Shown: positions 25,070 to 33,641, numbered from the stretch's first letter. The stretch: 64,000 bases of DNA from Mycobacterium sp. URHD0025 (GCF_000426065.1 NZ_KE384491.1:584280-648279); one strand, 5' to 3'. Translations and numbers: made by a program. The notes: generated from the letters alone by a model not told the origin.

Positions 25070-27049
25070 CTAGGGATGCACGACCACTCTCATGCGCCCC
25101 AGCGCGGAAACCAGCGCGAAGTCGGACTCCGCGTCGCCCGGACGCCGGGCCGCAATCCGCAGCGCCGGGAAGTACGTCCCTGGCCGGTTGTAGGTGGCGA
25201 GACGGGAGATGCCTCGATCGCCGATCGGCACATCGGCAACGGTGAACTCCCCGCTGCCGGTGACGTCCCAGGTTGCCTCGGTGATCGCGCCGGAACCCGG
25301 TGGGCTGATCACAACGCCGTCGAGACGAATCTCGTCACCGACTTTGACATCCACCCGTCGGCGGCCGTCGACGGTGACATCGACCACCGGCTGCACGCCT
25401 CGACGATCAGCTGCGGAGGACACCTGCACTTGCCCGCCGCTCACCACGTATCGCGTCGAGTCCGGAGGCGTCACGCCGTCTTCGGCCCATGCCGCGACGT
25501 CGCGGAGCGCGCGTTCCAGGATCCCGGTGTAGTCGATCAAACGCGGTGTGCGCGCCGGGGCGATGTGGTCCGCGTCGTCGTTGTACCACAACCGGAAGTT
25601 TTCGTCGTACCGGTCGCCGAGAGCAGCGCGGACCTGACCGGCATACCAGTCGCCGTGCCAGGGAAACGCGTCGGTATCCAGCAGATTGCTCACGGCGATC
25701 ACCTTGCCGTGGATCTTGCCGGTGTGGGTGCCTCCCTCACTGACCTGCTGGGAGATCCTCGCCCCGGCCAACATTGGGCGCTGCGGGTATCTCGGGGTGC
25801 CGTCGGCATTACGGTACTGCTCGTAGGCGGCGAATCCGGCGTCGGCCGCAGGCAGTTGATGGCGCGAATAACTTGCCAGCGCCACGTACCAACTGTTGTC
25901 CAGATGCAACCGCGCTCCGACATGCAACGCCGCACGCGCGCTTTCCGGGAGGTTCTGGCCGAAGGTGAACCGCAGGGCAACCGGGTCCCACTGGGCCATC
26001 ACGGCATCTTCCTCCGGAGCCCCCTCCGGCGAAACATCGACGCTGCCTTGATATCCGTGGTCGGCAAAACCTGTCACCGAAACGCGCGTCCCGTCCGCGC
26101 TGGGCTCTACCGCGGTGATCGTGACCGACTGATCGATGCGCGCGTCGCGGATCCGCTGCCCGAGCGCGGAGGCCTCCGTGCCAAGGTATCCGGGCTGAGT
26201 CCAAAAGTCGTTGCTGAACCCGGGATCCATTTGTCTGATCATGGCCGCAAAGCCGAGCAGGCCGTCCGACGTGTCCTGGCCGAGAACGTAGCGGCTGTCC
26301 TCCCATGCGCGCAGCGGCACACCGAGAGTGGTCGCCTCGTGCAGCACCGCGCGTTCGACGTCATCGAGACCGCGGTAGGGATCCCCCTCGCCGCCCGGTG
26401 CGACGGCATCGGCAATCTGCTCTGCCTTGTCCCGCAGCATGATCCGAGCGTAGGAACGAATGAAGAAGTTGTTCGGGATCGAGGTCGGAGTCCCGATGAT
26501 GAACGGCACACCTCCGGACCACACGCCCTCTGTGTTCTCCATCGCGGCGATTGTCTGGTAAGAACCACCACTGCCACCCCAGATGTAGCCATGGATCGGG
26601 GCATCGGTCCGGTAATAGTTGCCGGCGATGGTGCGGGAGAACTTGGCTGCCGCCGCATCCCCACGGTATCCGGCACTGGAGTTGGTCTGCACCGCGTAAC
26701 CACCGCTGGCAGCGGCAAATCGCAGATTGCGCTCGGTGATGTGTTCGTCGTCCAGCGGATAGACATTCTGGAAGAAACGGCCCTGCCAGTGCTCGCGGGA
26801 CGGCAGATAGACCGCGAACCGGACCTGGCTGCCCTCGAAGTGTCCACTCACCCGGTGATGGGCGATGGGCTCATCAAGGTCTTCCTCTGCGTCGATGATC
26901 GCAGTCGCGAACTGAGGGTCGACGCAGTCTGGGCCGATGTGCATGGCGGCGGTCCCTTCTGGTGTCCGACATTCGGTCGGCGCTGCCGGTGTGGTCGTGC
27001 ACGCCGCCAGGCACAGGCCGACCACCACGAGCAGCGAGGGGAGTTTCAT
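25070..27049 (-). CDS. Lipoprotein with alpha/beta-hydrolase-like domain and C-terminal beta-sandwich
   Basis: A 659-residue exported protein starting MKLPSLLVVVGLCLAACTTT: a lipobox (LAAC) puts the lipidated cysteine at 17. A nucleophile-elbow-like GGSGGS follows YIWG, and YNDDADHIAP near residue 540 could supply acid and histidine residues, suggesting a secreted hydrolase. The last 130 residues (VDVTVDGRRRVDVKVGDEI, TEATWDVTGSG) look like a PKD- or Ig-like beta-sandwich. I do not recognise a named family. It is the third gene after two SDRs, so it may act on the extracellular form of the substrate. Confidence 0.7.
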   Translation of the reverse strand: MKLPSLLVVVGLCLAACTTTPAAPTECRTPEGTAAMHIGPDCVDPQFATAIIDAEEDLDEPIAHHRVSGHFEGSQVRFAVYLPSREHWQGRFFQNVYPLDDEHITERNLRFAAASGGYAVQTNSSAGYRGDAAAAKFSRTIAGNYYRTDAPIHGYIWGGSGGSYQTIAAMENTEGVWSGGVPFIIGTPTSIPNNFFIRSYARIMLRDKAEQIADAVAPGGEGDPYRGLDDVERAVLHEATTLGVPLRAWEDSRYVLGQDTSDGLLGFAAMIRQMDPGFSNDFWTQPGYLGTEASALGQRIRDARIDQSVTITAVEPSADGTRVSVTGFADHGYQGSVDVSPEGAPEEDAVMAQWDPVALRFTFGQNLPESARAALHVGARLHLDNSWYVALASYSRHQLPAADAGFAAYEQYRNADGTPRYPQRPMLAGARISQQVSEGGTHTGKIHGKVIAVSNLLDTDAFPWHGDWYAGQVRAALGDRYDENFRLWYNDDADHIAPARTPRLIDYTGILERALRDVAAWAEDGVTPPDSTRYVVSGGQVQVSSAADRRGVQPVVDVTVDGRRRVDVKVGDEIRLDGVVISPPGSGAITEATWDVTGSGEFTVADVPIGDRGISRLATYNRPGTYFPALRIAARRPGDAESDFALVSALGRMRVVVHP

Positions 27050-27119
27050 CGCAACAAGCCCTGTCCGGTCACGGTGGGTTTGGATCGCCTCGGCGGCGGC
27101 CAGAACGGGCGCTCGATGC

Positions 27120-27302
27120 TCAGCATGGGCCACCCCGGCCGCGACTGTACAGCGACCAGTGTTCTCCCGTGAAGTCCACGTCCTCTTCGCGTGGCAGTGC
27201 GGCGACAATCCGTGGGTATTCTTCGGTGTTCTCGGCAATACGCTCACAGGAGAGTCCGAGCACATCGCGCACAACCGGCTCATGTGACGGACCGATGCGC
27301 AC
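27120..27302 (-). pseudogene. Possible remnant of an LLM-type oxidoreductase (60 codons)
   Basis: A 60-codon frame between the SDR (ends 27312) and the lipoprotein gene. Its text, ENTEEYPRIVAALPREEDVD then FTGEHWSLY, resembles the middle of luciferase-like oxidoreductases, where a VxFxGEHY-like segment precedes the loop. Nothing else of such a gene is present. It could be a decayed fragment or chance coding. The rest of the 262-bp gap (27050-27311) shows no other feature I can support. Confidence 0.3.
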
Positions 27303-27311
27303 GCCGGTCCC

Positions 27312-28196
27312 TCAACGCATCGTGTGCGCGTACTGCGTGTGCGGGTGCACACCGAACATGTCGCGGTAGGAGGGCGGTCGGCGGCCATCTTCGTCGGCGA
27401 TGCCGTACCTGGCCGCCAGTTCCGCACCGATCAGCGTGTGGCCACTCATCTCCATCAGGTCTGGATCGTTGTACAGCGCCCAGATGACATGCCCCGTCAA
27501 CTCGGGAGTTTCGGCGGATTCGAGTATGTGTCCGAACTTTTCAGGGTTGGCGGCGATGATGTTGCGAACCCGGTCGGTCAGCAGTGAACCCATCCAGATC
27601 GAGACCGCGGCGACGCCGAACTCGCGCAGATCGAAAGCCATGTCTGCGGCCATCTTGTCGGTCGCGGCTTTCGGCACGCCATACGCTGGCCCGAAGGCGT
27701 AGTGAACGGCGCCTGATGACGACGAAAAGGTCACCAGCCCTTTGCGTTGCGGGATCATGAGCGGAACAGCGAAGACCGTGGCGACGTAGCTGCTGCGCAA
27801 TCCCACGTCCAAGGTGTCGATGACGTTGACAGGCTCCTCCCAGAATTTGGTGCGGCCCATCATCTCGTCGCGAATGATCGCGGCGTTGTTCACCAGGATG
27901 TCGACGCGGCCGTGCTCATGTGCGATCCGCTCGAACAGCGCCTTGACCTGATCGTCGTCACCGTGGTCTACCGCCACCGCGATACCTGTGCCACCCGCAG
28001 ATGTAACCCGGGCAGAGGTCTCGTCGATGGTCCCCGGCCGTCGATCGCCAGAACCGTCACGGGTGCGGCCCGTGACATACACGGTGCAGCCGTGACTGCC
28101 CAGCGCGTGCGCTATCCCTGCGCCGGCTCCTCGACTTGCGCCCGTGACGACGGCGACTGGTGCGGTGTTGGTCATTTTGTACGGATACCTCGCCAT
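27312..28196 (-). CDS. SDR family oxidoreductase
   Basis: A 294-residue SDR. I start it at ATG 28196, which overlaps the preceding SDR stop (TGATG); ATG 28175 (MTNTAPVAVVTG) is an alternative. Motifs: TGASRGAGAG (cofactor), NNAA in VDILVNNAAI, SSSSGAV, and YGVPKAATDK (catalytic Tyr-Lys). The C-terminal extension (MEMSGHTLIGAELAARYGI) matches an SDR subgroup with an unusual tail instead of the DGG end. It follows another SDR in the same operon, suggesting two successive oxidoreductions. Confidence 0.85.
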   Translation of the reverse strand: MARYPYKMTNTAPVAVVTGASRGAGAGIAHALGSHGCTVYVTGRTRDGSGDRRPGTIDETSARVTSAGGTGIAVAVDHGDDDQVKALFERIAHEHGRVDILVNNAAIIRDEMMGRTKFWEEPVNVIDTLDVGLRSSYVATVFAVPLMIPQRKGLVTFSSSSGAVHYAFGPAYGVPKAATDKMAADMAFDLREFGVAAVSIWMGSLLTDRVRNIIAANPEKFGHILESAETPELTGHVIWALYNDPDLMEMSGHTLIGAELAARYGIADEDGRRPPSYRDMFGVHPHTQYAHTMR

Positions 28197-28939
28197 CACA
28201 CGACAGCGGCGCCGTTGACGCCGATCACTTGTCCGTTCACGTAACCGGAGCCCTCTGAGCACAAGAAGGAACACACCGCGGCCACATCGGCTCCGGCCCC
28301 GAGGCGCCCGGCCGGGATGGTCTGGGTGAGACGATCGGTAGGGGGCAACCTGCCCTCCCGCTGCTGTTGCCGCAACATCGGCGAGTCGACGACGTACGGC
28401 GGAACAGTGTTGGCCGTGATGCCTTTTCGCGCATAATCGAGCGCGATGGTTTTGGTCATGGCGATGACGCCGCCCTTGGTGGCCGAGTAGTGGCCCTGCC
28501 TGGGTGCGCCCTGCTGACCGGCCGCCGAGGAGATGGTCACGATGCGGCCCCAACCGGCGGCGACCATGCCCGGTAGAGCAGCGCGGGCACAGAGGAATGT
28601 GCCGGTCAGGTTGACCGCCAGATAGCGGTTCCACTCTTCGAGCGTGATCTTGTCGAACCTGGTGAAACCCGCGATGGCGGCACTGGTCACAAGAACCTCG
28701 ACCGGGCCGAAACTGTCACGGACAACGTTGAATCCGTCGACCACCGACGCCTCATCCGATACGTCGACGGCCACAGCCGCGGCTGTCCCGCCTCCCGCCT
28801 GTATCTCGGCAGCGGCCTTCTCGGCCGCTTCCGCGTTGACATCCATCACCACGACCCGATGCCCGTCGGCCGCGAGTTGGAGGCTGATCGCCCGACCCAA
28901 ACCGGACCCACCACCGGTCACTACTGCTGTTCGACTCAA
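28196..28939 (-). CDS. FabG-like SDR family oxidoreductase
   Basis: A 247-residue classical SDR, with TTG 28939 as start (reads MSRTAVVTGGGSGLG) preceded by GAGGAG. The family expects about this N-terminus. Motifs: TGGGSGLG, NNAG replaced by TSAA in VEVLVTSAAIAG, SSAAGQ, YSATK, VNGQVIGVNGAAVV at the end. It is divergent from the P450 gene; the 178-bp gap holds two copies of the CTRTAC-N4-GTAYAG site. It likely acts on the P450 product, by inference. Confidence 0.86.
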   Translation of the reverse strand: MSRTAVVTGGGSGLGRAISLQLAADGHRVVVMDVNAEAAEKAAAEIQAGGGTAAAVAVDVSDEASVVDGFNVVRDSFGPVEVLVTSAAIAGFTRFDKITLEEWNRYLAVNLTGTFLCARAALPGMVAAGWGRIVTISSAAGQQGAPRQGHYSATKGGVIAMTKTIALDYARKGITANTVPPYVVDSPMLRQQQREGRLPPTDRLTQTIPAGRLGAGADVAAVCSFLCSEGSGYVNGQVIGVNGAAVV

Positions 28940-28979
28940 CTCGCACGACTCCTCGTCTGTGGTTTACCGGCACCCCGTG

Positions 28980-28995
28980 CTGTACATATGTATAG
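28980..28995. promoter_or_regulatory. Operator copy CTGTACATATGTATAG upstream of SDR
   Basis: Inverted repeat in the SDR/P450 divergent gap, 41 bp from the SDR start. On the minus strand it overlaps a good -10 element, TATACA, 17 bp after TTGTGC, so binding would block the SDR promoter. It matches the palindrome at 24285 in the half-sites but not in the central four bases, as expected for a shared operator. Confidence 0.6.
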
Positions 28996-29057
28996 CGCAT
29001 GTGCCACGGTCGCACAACAGCCGTTTCGCGTAACGGTTGCCGGACGATCACGACATC

Positions 29058-29073
29058 CTATACATTCGTACAG
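29058..29073. promoter_or_regulatory. Operator copy CTATACATTCGTACAG upstream of P450
   Basis: Lies 45 bp from the P450 start. A -10 hexamer TATACA (29059-29064) spaced 16 bp from TTGCCG (29037-29042) overlaps the site, so a bound repressor would cover the -10. Half-sites match the perfect palindrome at 24285. Its centre is 78 bp from the sister site at 28980. Confidence 0.6.
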
Positions 29074-29117
29074 CATACGCGTGGCGTACGCGGGAGAAGA
29101 CCCTTGCCGAGGAGCTG

Positions 29118-30308
29118 ATGTTGACCGATTTGTATTACGACCCATGGGACTTCGACATCGACCTCGATCCATACCCCACCTACCGACAGCTGCGCGACGA
29201 ATGCCCCGTCTACTACAACGAAAAACACGACTTCTGGGGAATCAGCCGCTACGCCGACGTGGATGCCGCCCTCAAAGACACCACCCGGCTCAGTTCAGCC
29301 AAAGGCGACATTCTCGAAGTCGTGATGACGGATCCGGTGATGCCGCCGGGGATTTTCATCAATGAAGATCCACCGCTGCACACGATCCACCGCGCCATCG
29401 TGTCCCGCGCCTTCACACCGAAGAAGATGCGTGCCATCGAAGACAAGATTCGCGCTTTCTGCGTCGCCTGCCTGGACCCGCTGGTAGGGGCTGAACGGTT
29501 CGACTTCGTGGAGGATCTGGGCGCCGAGCTCCCGATGCGCACCATCGGCATGCTCGCCGGCATCCCGGATGCCGAGCAGCCCGCCGTGCGTGAACATGCC
29601 AACCAGGTGTTGCGCAACGAGCCGGGCAAGCCGATGGCCATCCAGAAGGACCGGTACTTCACCGGCGAGATGTTCGGCGAGTACGTCGAATGGCGCGAGA
29701 AGAACCCCTCCGACGATTTGATCACCGAGTTGCTCAGTGTGGAGTTCGTCGATGAGAGCGGGGTGACCCGAAAACTGGCCAAGCAGGAACTCATCGTGTT
29801 CCTTGCCGTCATCGCCGGAGCAGGAGTGGAGACCACGGGCCGCCTGTTCGGCTGGATGGGCAAGGTACTGGCCGAACATCCTGACCAGAGGAAGGAATTG
29901 GCCGAAGACCCCGCGCTCATTCCGATGGCGATCGAAGAGCTGCTTCGCTACGAGCCGCCCGGCCCGCATGTCACGCGGTACATCACCACCGATGATGTCG
30001 TTTTCCAGGGGCAGACCGTGCCCGGGGGCAAGCCCTTGCTCCTGATGCTGGCCTCCGCCAACCGCGATGAACGACATTTCGATGACCCGGACAGGTTCGA
30101 CATCCACCGTAAGCCCGGAGGTCATCTGACATTCGGGCGCGGCCCGCACTTCTGCGTCGGGTCTCCCCTTGCCCGTCTCGAAGGCCGAGTCGCTCTCGAA
30201 GAGGTGCTCAAACGATGGCCCGAGTGGGACATCGACATGTCGAGAGCGCGACGTTCGCGCACGTCGACAGTACGCGGCTGGGACAGCATGCCGGCGGTCG
30301 TCTCCTGA
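29118..30308 (+). CDS. Cytochrome P450
   Basis: A 396-residue class I bacterial P450. ATG 29118 is used; the longer reading crosses the promoter and operator. The heme loop is FGRGPHFCVGSPLARLEG with the axial cysteine near residue 345; the oxygen-activating I helix is AGAGVETTGR and the K helix EELLRYEPP. It needs a ferredoxin and reductase partner; no ferredoxin gene is adjacent, and FprB (46.9-48.5 kb) is only a conceivable reductase. It is divergent from two SDRs and flanked by SDRs, so it probably hydroxylates a hydrophobic substrate for later oxidation. Confidence 0.93.
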   Translation: MLTDLYYDPWDFDIDLDPYPTYRQLRDECPVYYNEKHDFWGISRYADVDAALKDTTRLSSAKGDILEVVMTDPVMPPGIFINEDPPLHTIHRAIVSRAFTPKKMRAIEDKIRAFCVACLDPLVGAERFDFVEDLGAELPMRTIGMLAGIPDAEQPAVREHANQVLRNEPGKPMAIQKDRYFTGEMFGEYVEWREKNPSDDLITELLSVEFVDESGVTRKLAKQELIVFLAVIAGAGVETTGRLFGWMGKVLAEHPDQRKELAEDPALIPMAIEELLRYEPPGPHVTRYITTDDVVFQGQTVPGGKPLLLMLASANRDERHFDDPDRFDIHRKPGGHLTFGRGPHFCVGSPLARLEGRVALEEVLKRWPEWDIDMSRARRSRTSTVRGWDSMPAVVS

Positions 30309-30310
30309 TA

Positions 30311-30359
30311 TGACCGAGACGATCGACGGGTTCGCGGACACCGGCGATCGTCTCGGTCA
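30311..30359. terminator. Hairpin terminator between P450 and SDR
   Basis: Fifteen-base perfect arms (TGACCGAGACGATCG at 30311-30325 and complement at 30345-30359) around a 19-base loop, immediately after the P450 stop and before the convergent SDR stop at 30416. It suits termination of both genes and has no U-tract. Confidence 0.7.
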
Positions 30360-30415
30360 GAAGTGCCCCGACGCCCCCGACACGTGAGCGAACTCAGAAA
30401 GCGCGCTCACTGCGC

Positions 30416-31186
30416 TCAGATCCCGGCAGGCCCCGGCGCACCGTGCATGTAGAGCGTCTGACCGGAGCAGAAGCTCGACGCATCCGAAGCGAAGAACAAG
30501 GCGCCATAACCGATTTCGTCAGGCTCTCCGAGCCGGCCCAAGCCGTTGGTCAACGCAATCGCTTCCGGATCCAGGCCGTACCGTGCCGCGTCATCGGTCA
30601 AAGTGGCTGCCCGTACCGCACCGACAGCGATCGCGTTGACCCGCAGCCCCTTCTTGGCCCATGCCGCAGCCATCGAGCCGGTCAGGTTGTTCACCGCAGC
30701 CTTTGCGGCGCCATAAGGTGCGGCCTGAGGCATCGCCAACAGGCTTGCGCCCGAGGATATGTTGACGATCGATCCTTTGCCCTGGGCGATCATCGGGCGT
30801 GCGGCAGCCTTGGACAAGTGCCAAACGGCCTTGAAGTTGAGGGCCAGAACCTTGTCGAATTCGTCCTCGTCGAATTTCATGATCGATCTTGTCTGTGCGC
30901 CGCCCGCACAGTTGATGAGAATGTCGACTCGCCCGAACTCGTCAACCGCCTTGTCGATCAAAGCATCACAAGCATCGGAGGTGGTGACATCGGTCGAGAC
31001 CACAAGCGCGTGTCTACCGAGATCGGCGACTTCTTCGGCCGTCGCCTCCAGCGGATCGGGACGACGTCCAGCCAGCACCACGTCAGCACCGTGCTGCGCC
31101 AGGACCAGCGCCGTACCGCGGCCGATTCCGGTTCCTCCACCTGTGATGACGGCCACCCGGCCATCGAGTGCGAATCGGCTGGGCAT
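30416..31186 (-). CDS. SDR family oxidoreductase
   Basis: A 256-residue classical SDR beginning MPSRFALDGRVAVITGGGTG at ATG 31186 after AAGGAG. Motifs: TGGGTGIG (cofactor), NCAGG in place of NNAG, SSGAS, YGAAK (catalytic). It ends in MHGAPGPAGI rather than a DGG motif. It converges on the P450 and has the operator-like site 31221-31236 35 bp upstream, suggesting joint control with the P450 cluster. A longer frame upstream is coding shadow of the hydrolase gene. Confidence 0.87.
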   Translation of the reverse strand: MPSRFALDGRVAVITGGGTGIGRGTALVLAQHGADVVLAGRRPDPLEATAEEVADLGRHALVVSTDVTTSDACDALIDKAVDEFGRVDILINCAGGAQTRSIMKFDEDEFDKVLALNFKAVWHLSKAAARPMIAQGKGSIVNISSGASLLAMPQAAPYGAAKAAVNNLTGSMAAAWAKKGLRVNAIAVGAVRAATLTDDAARYGLDPEAIALTNGLGRLGEPDEIGYGALFFASDASSFCSGQTLYMHGAPGPAGI

Positions 31187-31220
31187 GAAACTCCTTGGGG
31201 TCAGGCGATACTTACGAATG

Positions 31221-31236
31221 CTGTACGATCGTAGAG
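31221..31236. promoter_or_regulatory. Operator-like site CTGTACGATCGTAGAG upstream of SDR
   Basis: Contains the 10-bp palindrome TACGATCGTA and matches CTRTAC-N4-GTAYAG with one mismatch in the right half. It is 35 bp from the SDR start and within the 110 bp between this SDR and the alpha/beta hydrolase gene. Weaker than the other three sites. Confidence 0.5.
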
Positions 31237-31296
31237 CAATCGATCGCCTGGGCATAGCCCCACGATGTCGCGCACCCAACAGGGCGCGTGCGGCGC

Positions 31297-32211
31297 TCAG
31301 CTGTCCGTCGCGCCCAACATCCGGATCAGGAACTTCATCTGGTCCTGTACGGCGGTGTCGAACCGGTCGTGGCCCGGCCACACGTCGAAGTGATCGCACG
31401 GATAGTGATGGACCTGAGCCCTGGCCTGTACCGCCGTCTTCATCACCGAGTGCGCCGGCACGAACCGGTCGAAGTCGGCAACCTGAATCAAGACAGGGCA
31501 TTTCAGCGCCTTGGCCGCGGCGGCTGTCCGGATCTGCACGAGTTCCATCCCGATGGCCGAATCGACTTCGTTGCGCCACGTCGGCCCGGCGATGGCCCGG
31601 TAACTGTCGTAGGCGCCGTCGAGCGCCAGCGCACCGGCCTCCCCCGGTTTGGCCGCGAGCGGCATCAACGTCGGCGCACGACCCGCCGCCACCGCCACGC
31701 GACTCTTCACGCCCGCCAGAGTCCAGCGCAGAGCCGATGCGACGTCGCGGTGCGCCACGGCCGCGCGACTGGCGGCCAGCCCGCTGGTCAGCGGGGTCAT
31801 GCCGATCACCGCCGCCACATCGGCGCACTGCGCGGCCACGCGCAGGACATGGCTACCGGAGAACGACGACCCCCACAACACCACCCGGCCGCGGTCCACC
31901 CCCGGCAGTTTTTGGGCGGCCGCGATGGCCGCACTGTAATCGGCCATCTGACGCTCGACCGAAACACTCTGCCGCGGTTGACCTTCAGAAGCTCCGAAGC
32001 CCCGGTAGTCGAAGGCCAGCACGTCCAGGCCGGCCGCACTGAACCGCTCCGCGAAAGGCTGCAGGCCCGAGTCCTTGGTGCCGCCGAACCCGTGCGCCAT
32101 CACGACCACCGGTCGCCCCGCCGCCCCGGTGAACTGGTCACCAACGGCGCCGAAATGCCAAGCGCTGCACCGGTCGCCGGCCGAATAGAACGTTAGTTCG
32201 GTGTACGTCAT
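31297..32211 (-). CDS. Alpha/beta hydrolase
   Basis: A 304-residue hydrolase. Start ATG 32211 overlaps the stop of the monooxygenase gene by 4 bp (ATGA). The nucleophile elbow is WGSSFSGSH, the acid is probably the Asp in DFDRFVPAHS and the histidine in CDHFDVW. HGFGGTKDSGLQ and DYRGFGASEG are typical of the fold. Paired with a flavin monooxygenase, it could hydrolyse the ester or lactone product of Baeyer-Villiger oxidation; that link is inferred from gene order. Confidence 0.85.
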   Translation of the reverse strand: MTYTELTFYSAGDRCSAWHFGAVGDQFTGAAGRPVVVMAHGFGGTKDSGLQPFAERFSAAGLDVLAFDYRGFGASEGQPRQSVSVERQMADYSAAIAAAQKLPGVDRGRVVLWGSSFSGSHVLRVAAQCADVAAVIGMTPLTSGLAASRAAVAHRDVASALRWTLAGVKSRVAVAAGRAPTLMPLAAKPGEAGALALDGAYDSYRAIAGPTWRNEVDSAIGMELVQIRTAAAAKALKCPVLIQVADFDRFVPAHSVMKTAVQARAQVHHYPCDHFDVWPGHDRFDTAVQDQMKFLIRMLGATDS

Positions 32212-33560
32212 GCCGACGCCCCGGCTGTCACGCCGGCCTGCTCCGCGGCCCGCCTGGCCCCGGCCGGCAGCTCCCGCGTGCGGATGTCGTGCTCGTAATA
32301 GAAGTAGTCCACCTGCTGGGTGTGCCGGGGCCGGTCCGTGCAATGTCCGCCGTGCAGCTCCTGGTCGGCATCGATCACCCGATCCATCTCCCCCGCCGGT
32401 GGCAGGGCGTAGCGTCCGACCGCATAGGCCGCCAGCAACCGCGACTGACATTCCACGAACGGGAACAACGTCGGAATCGCCTGTGCGAAACCCATGAACA
32501 CCAGATCGTCCATCCCGGGCTTGAACATCCGCTTGTAGAGCCTGATGTGGTTGCCCGGGGCACTGACGAGATCACGATCGAAGAACGGGAAGGTGATGTT
32601 GTAGCCCGTGGCATAGACGATCACATCGAAGACGTCGCTGGTTCTGTCCTCGAAATGCACGGTGTCACCATCCAGGCGGGCCACGTTGGGCTTCGGGACG
32701 ACATCGCCCGACCCCAGCCGCAACGGCAACTCCACCGACTGCGTCGGATGCGCTTCGAAGAGCTTGTGATTCGGTGCGGGCAGCCCGTACATCGTCGGAT
32801 CGGTACCGAGCATGGGCCCGATCAGTTGGACCATCTTGCGCTGCCACGACAGCGGCAGATACGGGCTGGTGCGGAAGTACTTGTCACCTGGTTGTCCCGC
32901 AATGTATTTCGGTACGATCCAAGCGCTCGAGCGGGTGGACAACGTCACTCGGTTCTGCAGCGCCTTGGACGACAACTCCACGGTGATGTCGGCGGCGCTG
33001 TTGCCGATGCCCACCACCAGAATCCGCTTGCCGGTCAGCTCCAGCGGTTCCGTGGGGTCGATGTAGTGGTGCGAATGGATCTCCTCACCGGTGAACGTCC
33101 CGGGGAAATCGGGCAGCCGCGGGTCCCAGTGATGTCCGTTGGCGACGACGAGCAGATCGAACTCACGGCGGACACCGGCCTGATCCTCGATTTCCCAACC
33201 GCCGCCGTCGACCCGGGCGGCACGCACGACGCCGTTGTTGAACTCGATGTTGTCCAGCAGCCCGAAGGCATTCGCATAGGCGTCGAGGTAGGCCTTGATA
33301 TCGGAGTGGTGCGGGAACGACGGAAAGTGTTCGGGCACCGGAAAGTCCTTGAACGACAACCGATGCTTGCTGGTGTCGATGTGCAAGGAGCGATAGGCGC
33401 TGCTGTGCCCGTTCGGATTGCCGAAGGCCCAGTTCCCGCCGATGCGGTCCGACGTCTCGAACGTCGTGTACGGCACCCGGTAGTCCTTGAGCATCTTGCC
33501 CGCCGTGAGCCCGCTGATGCCCGCGCCGATGATGGCGGTCCGCGGCAGTGAATGCTGCAA
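32208..33560 (-). CDS. Flavin-containing (Baeyer-Villiger-type) monooxygenase
   Basis: A 450-residue FAD/NADPH monooxygenase. TTG 33560 is the start (GGGAG 8 bp upstream). FAD loop GAGISGLTAGKML near the N-terminus, the FMO signature FTGEEIHSHHYID with FxGxxxHxxxY (about residue 155-167), and the NADPH loop GIGNSAADI. The segment ATGYNITFPFF is a later FAD-related ATG motif. Function could be ketone oxygenation, N-hydroxylation or S-oxidation; the partner hydrolase favours the first. Two tandem palindromes lie 45-80 bp upstream. Confidence 0.88.
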   Translation of the reverse strand: MQHSLPRTAIIGAGISGLTAGKMLKDYRVPYTTFETSDRIGGNWAFGNPNGHSSAYRSLHIDTSKHRLSFKDFPVPEHFPSFPHHSDIKAYLDAYANAFGLLDNIEFNNGVVRAARVDGGGWEIEDQAGVRREFDLLVVANGHHWDPRLPDFPGTFTGEEIHSHHYIDPTEPLELTGKRILVVGIGNSAADITVELSSKALQNRVTLSTRSSAWIVPKYIAGQPGDKYFRTSPYLPLSWQRKMVQLIGPMLGTDPTMYGLPAPNHKLFEAHPTQSVELPLRLGSGDVVPKPNVARLDGDTVHFEDRTSDVFDVIVYATGYNITFPFFDRDLVSAPGNHIRLYKRMFKPGMDDLVFMGFAQAIPTLFPFVECQSRLLAAYAVGRYALPPAGEMDRVIDADQELHGGHCTDRPRHTQQVDYFYYEHDIRTRELPAGARRAAEQAGVTAGASA

Positions 33561-33605
33561 TCCAGTGCTCCCTCACGTTGTGATGCAGAACACTAACAGC
33601 GGCGT

Positions 33606-33619
33606 TTGACGGACGTCAA
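33606..33619. promoter_or_regulatory. Operator-like TTGAC-N4-GTCAA
   Basis: Perfect 5-bp arms (TTGACGGACGTCAA), 46 bp upstream of the monooxygenase start. It shares the core TGAC-N4-GTCA with the site at 33624-33641, whose centre lies exactly 20 bp away, about two helical turns. Such same-face spacing suits cooperative binding of a dimeric repressor. Confidence 0.5.
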
Positions 33620-33623
33620 TGAA

Positions 33624-33641
33624 TTCTGACAACTGTCAGAA
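33624..33641. promoter_or_regulatory. Operator-like TTCTGACA-N2-TGTCAGAA
   Basis: Perfect 8-bp arms with a 2-bp spacer, the stronger of the tandem sites before the flavin monooxygenase operon. Contains TGAC-AACT-GTCA, the same core as its neighbour 20 bp away. No regulator gene is adjacent, so the binding protein is unknown. Confidence 0.6.
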
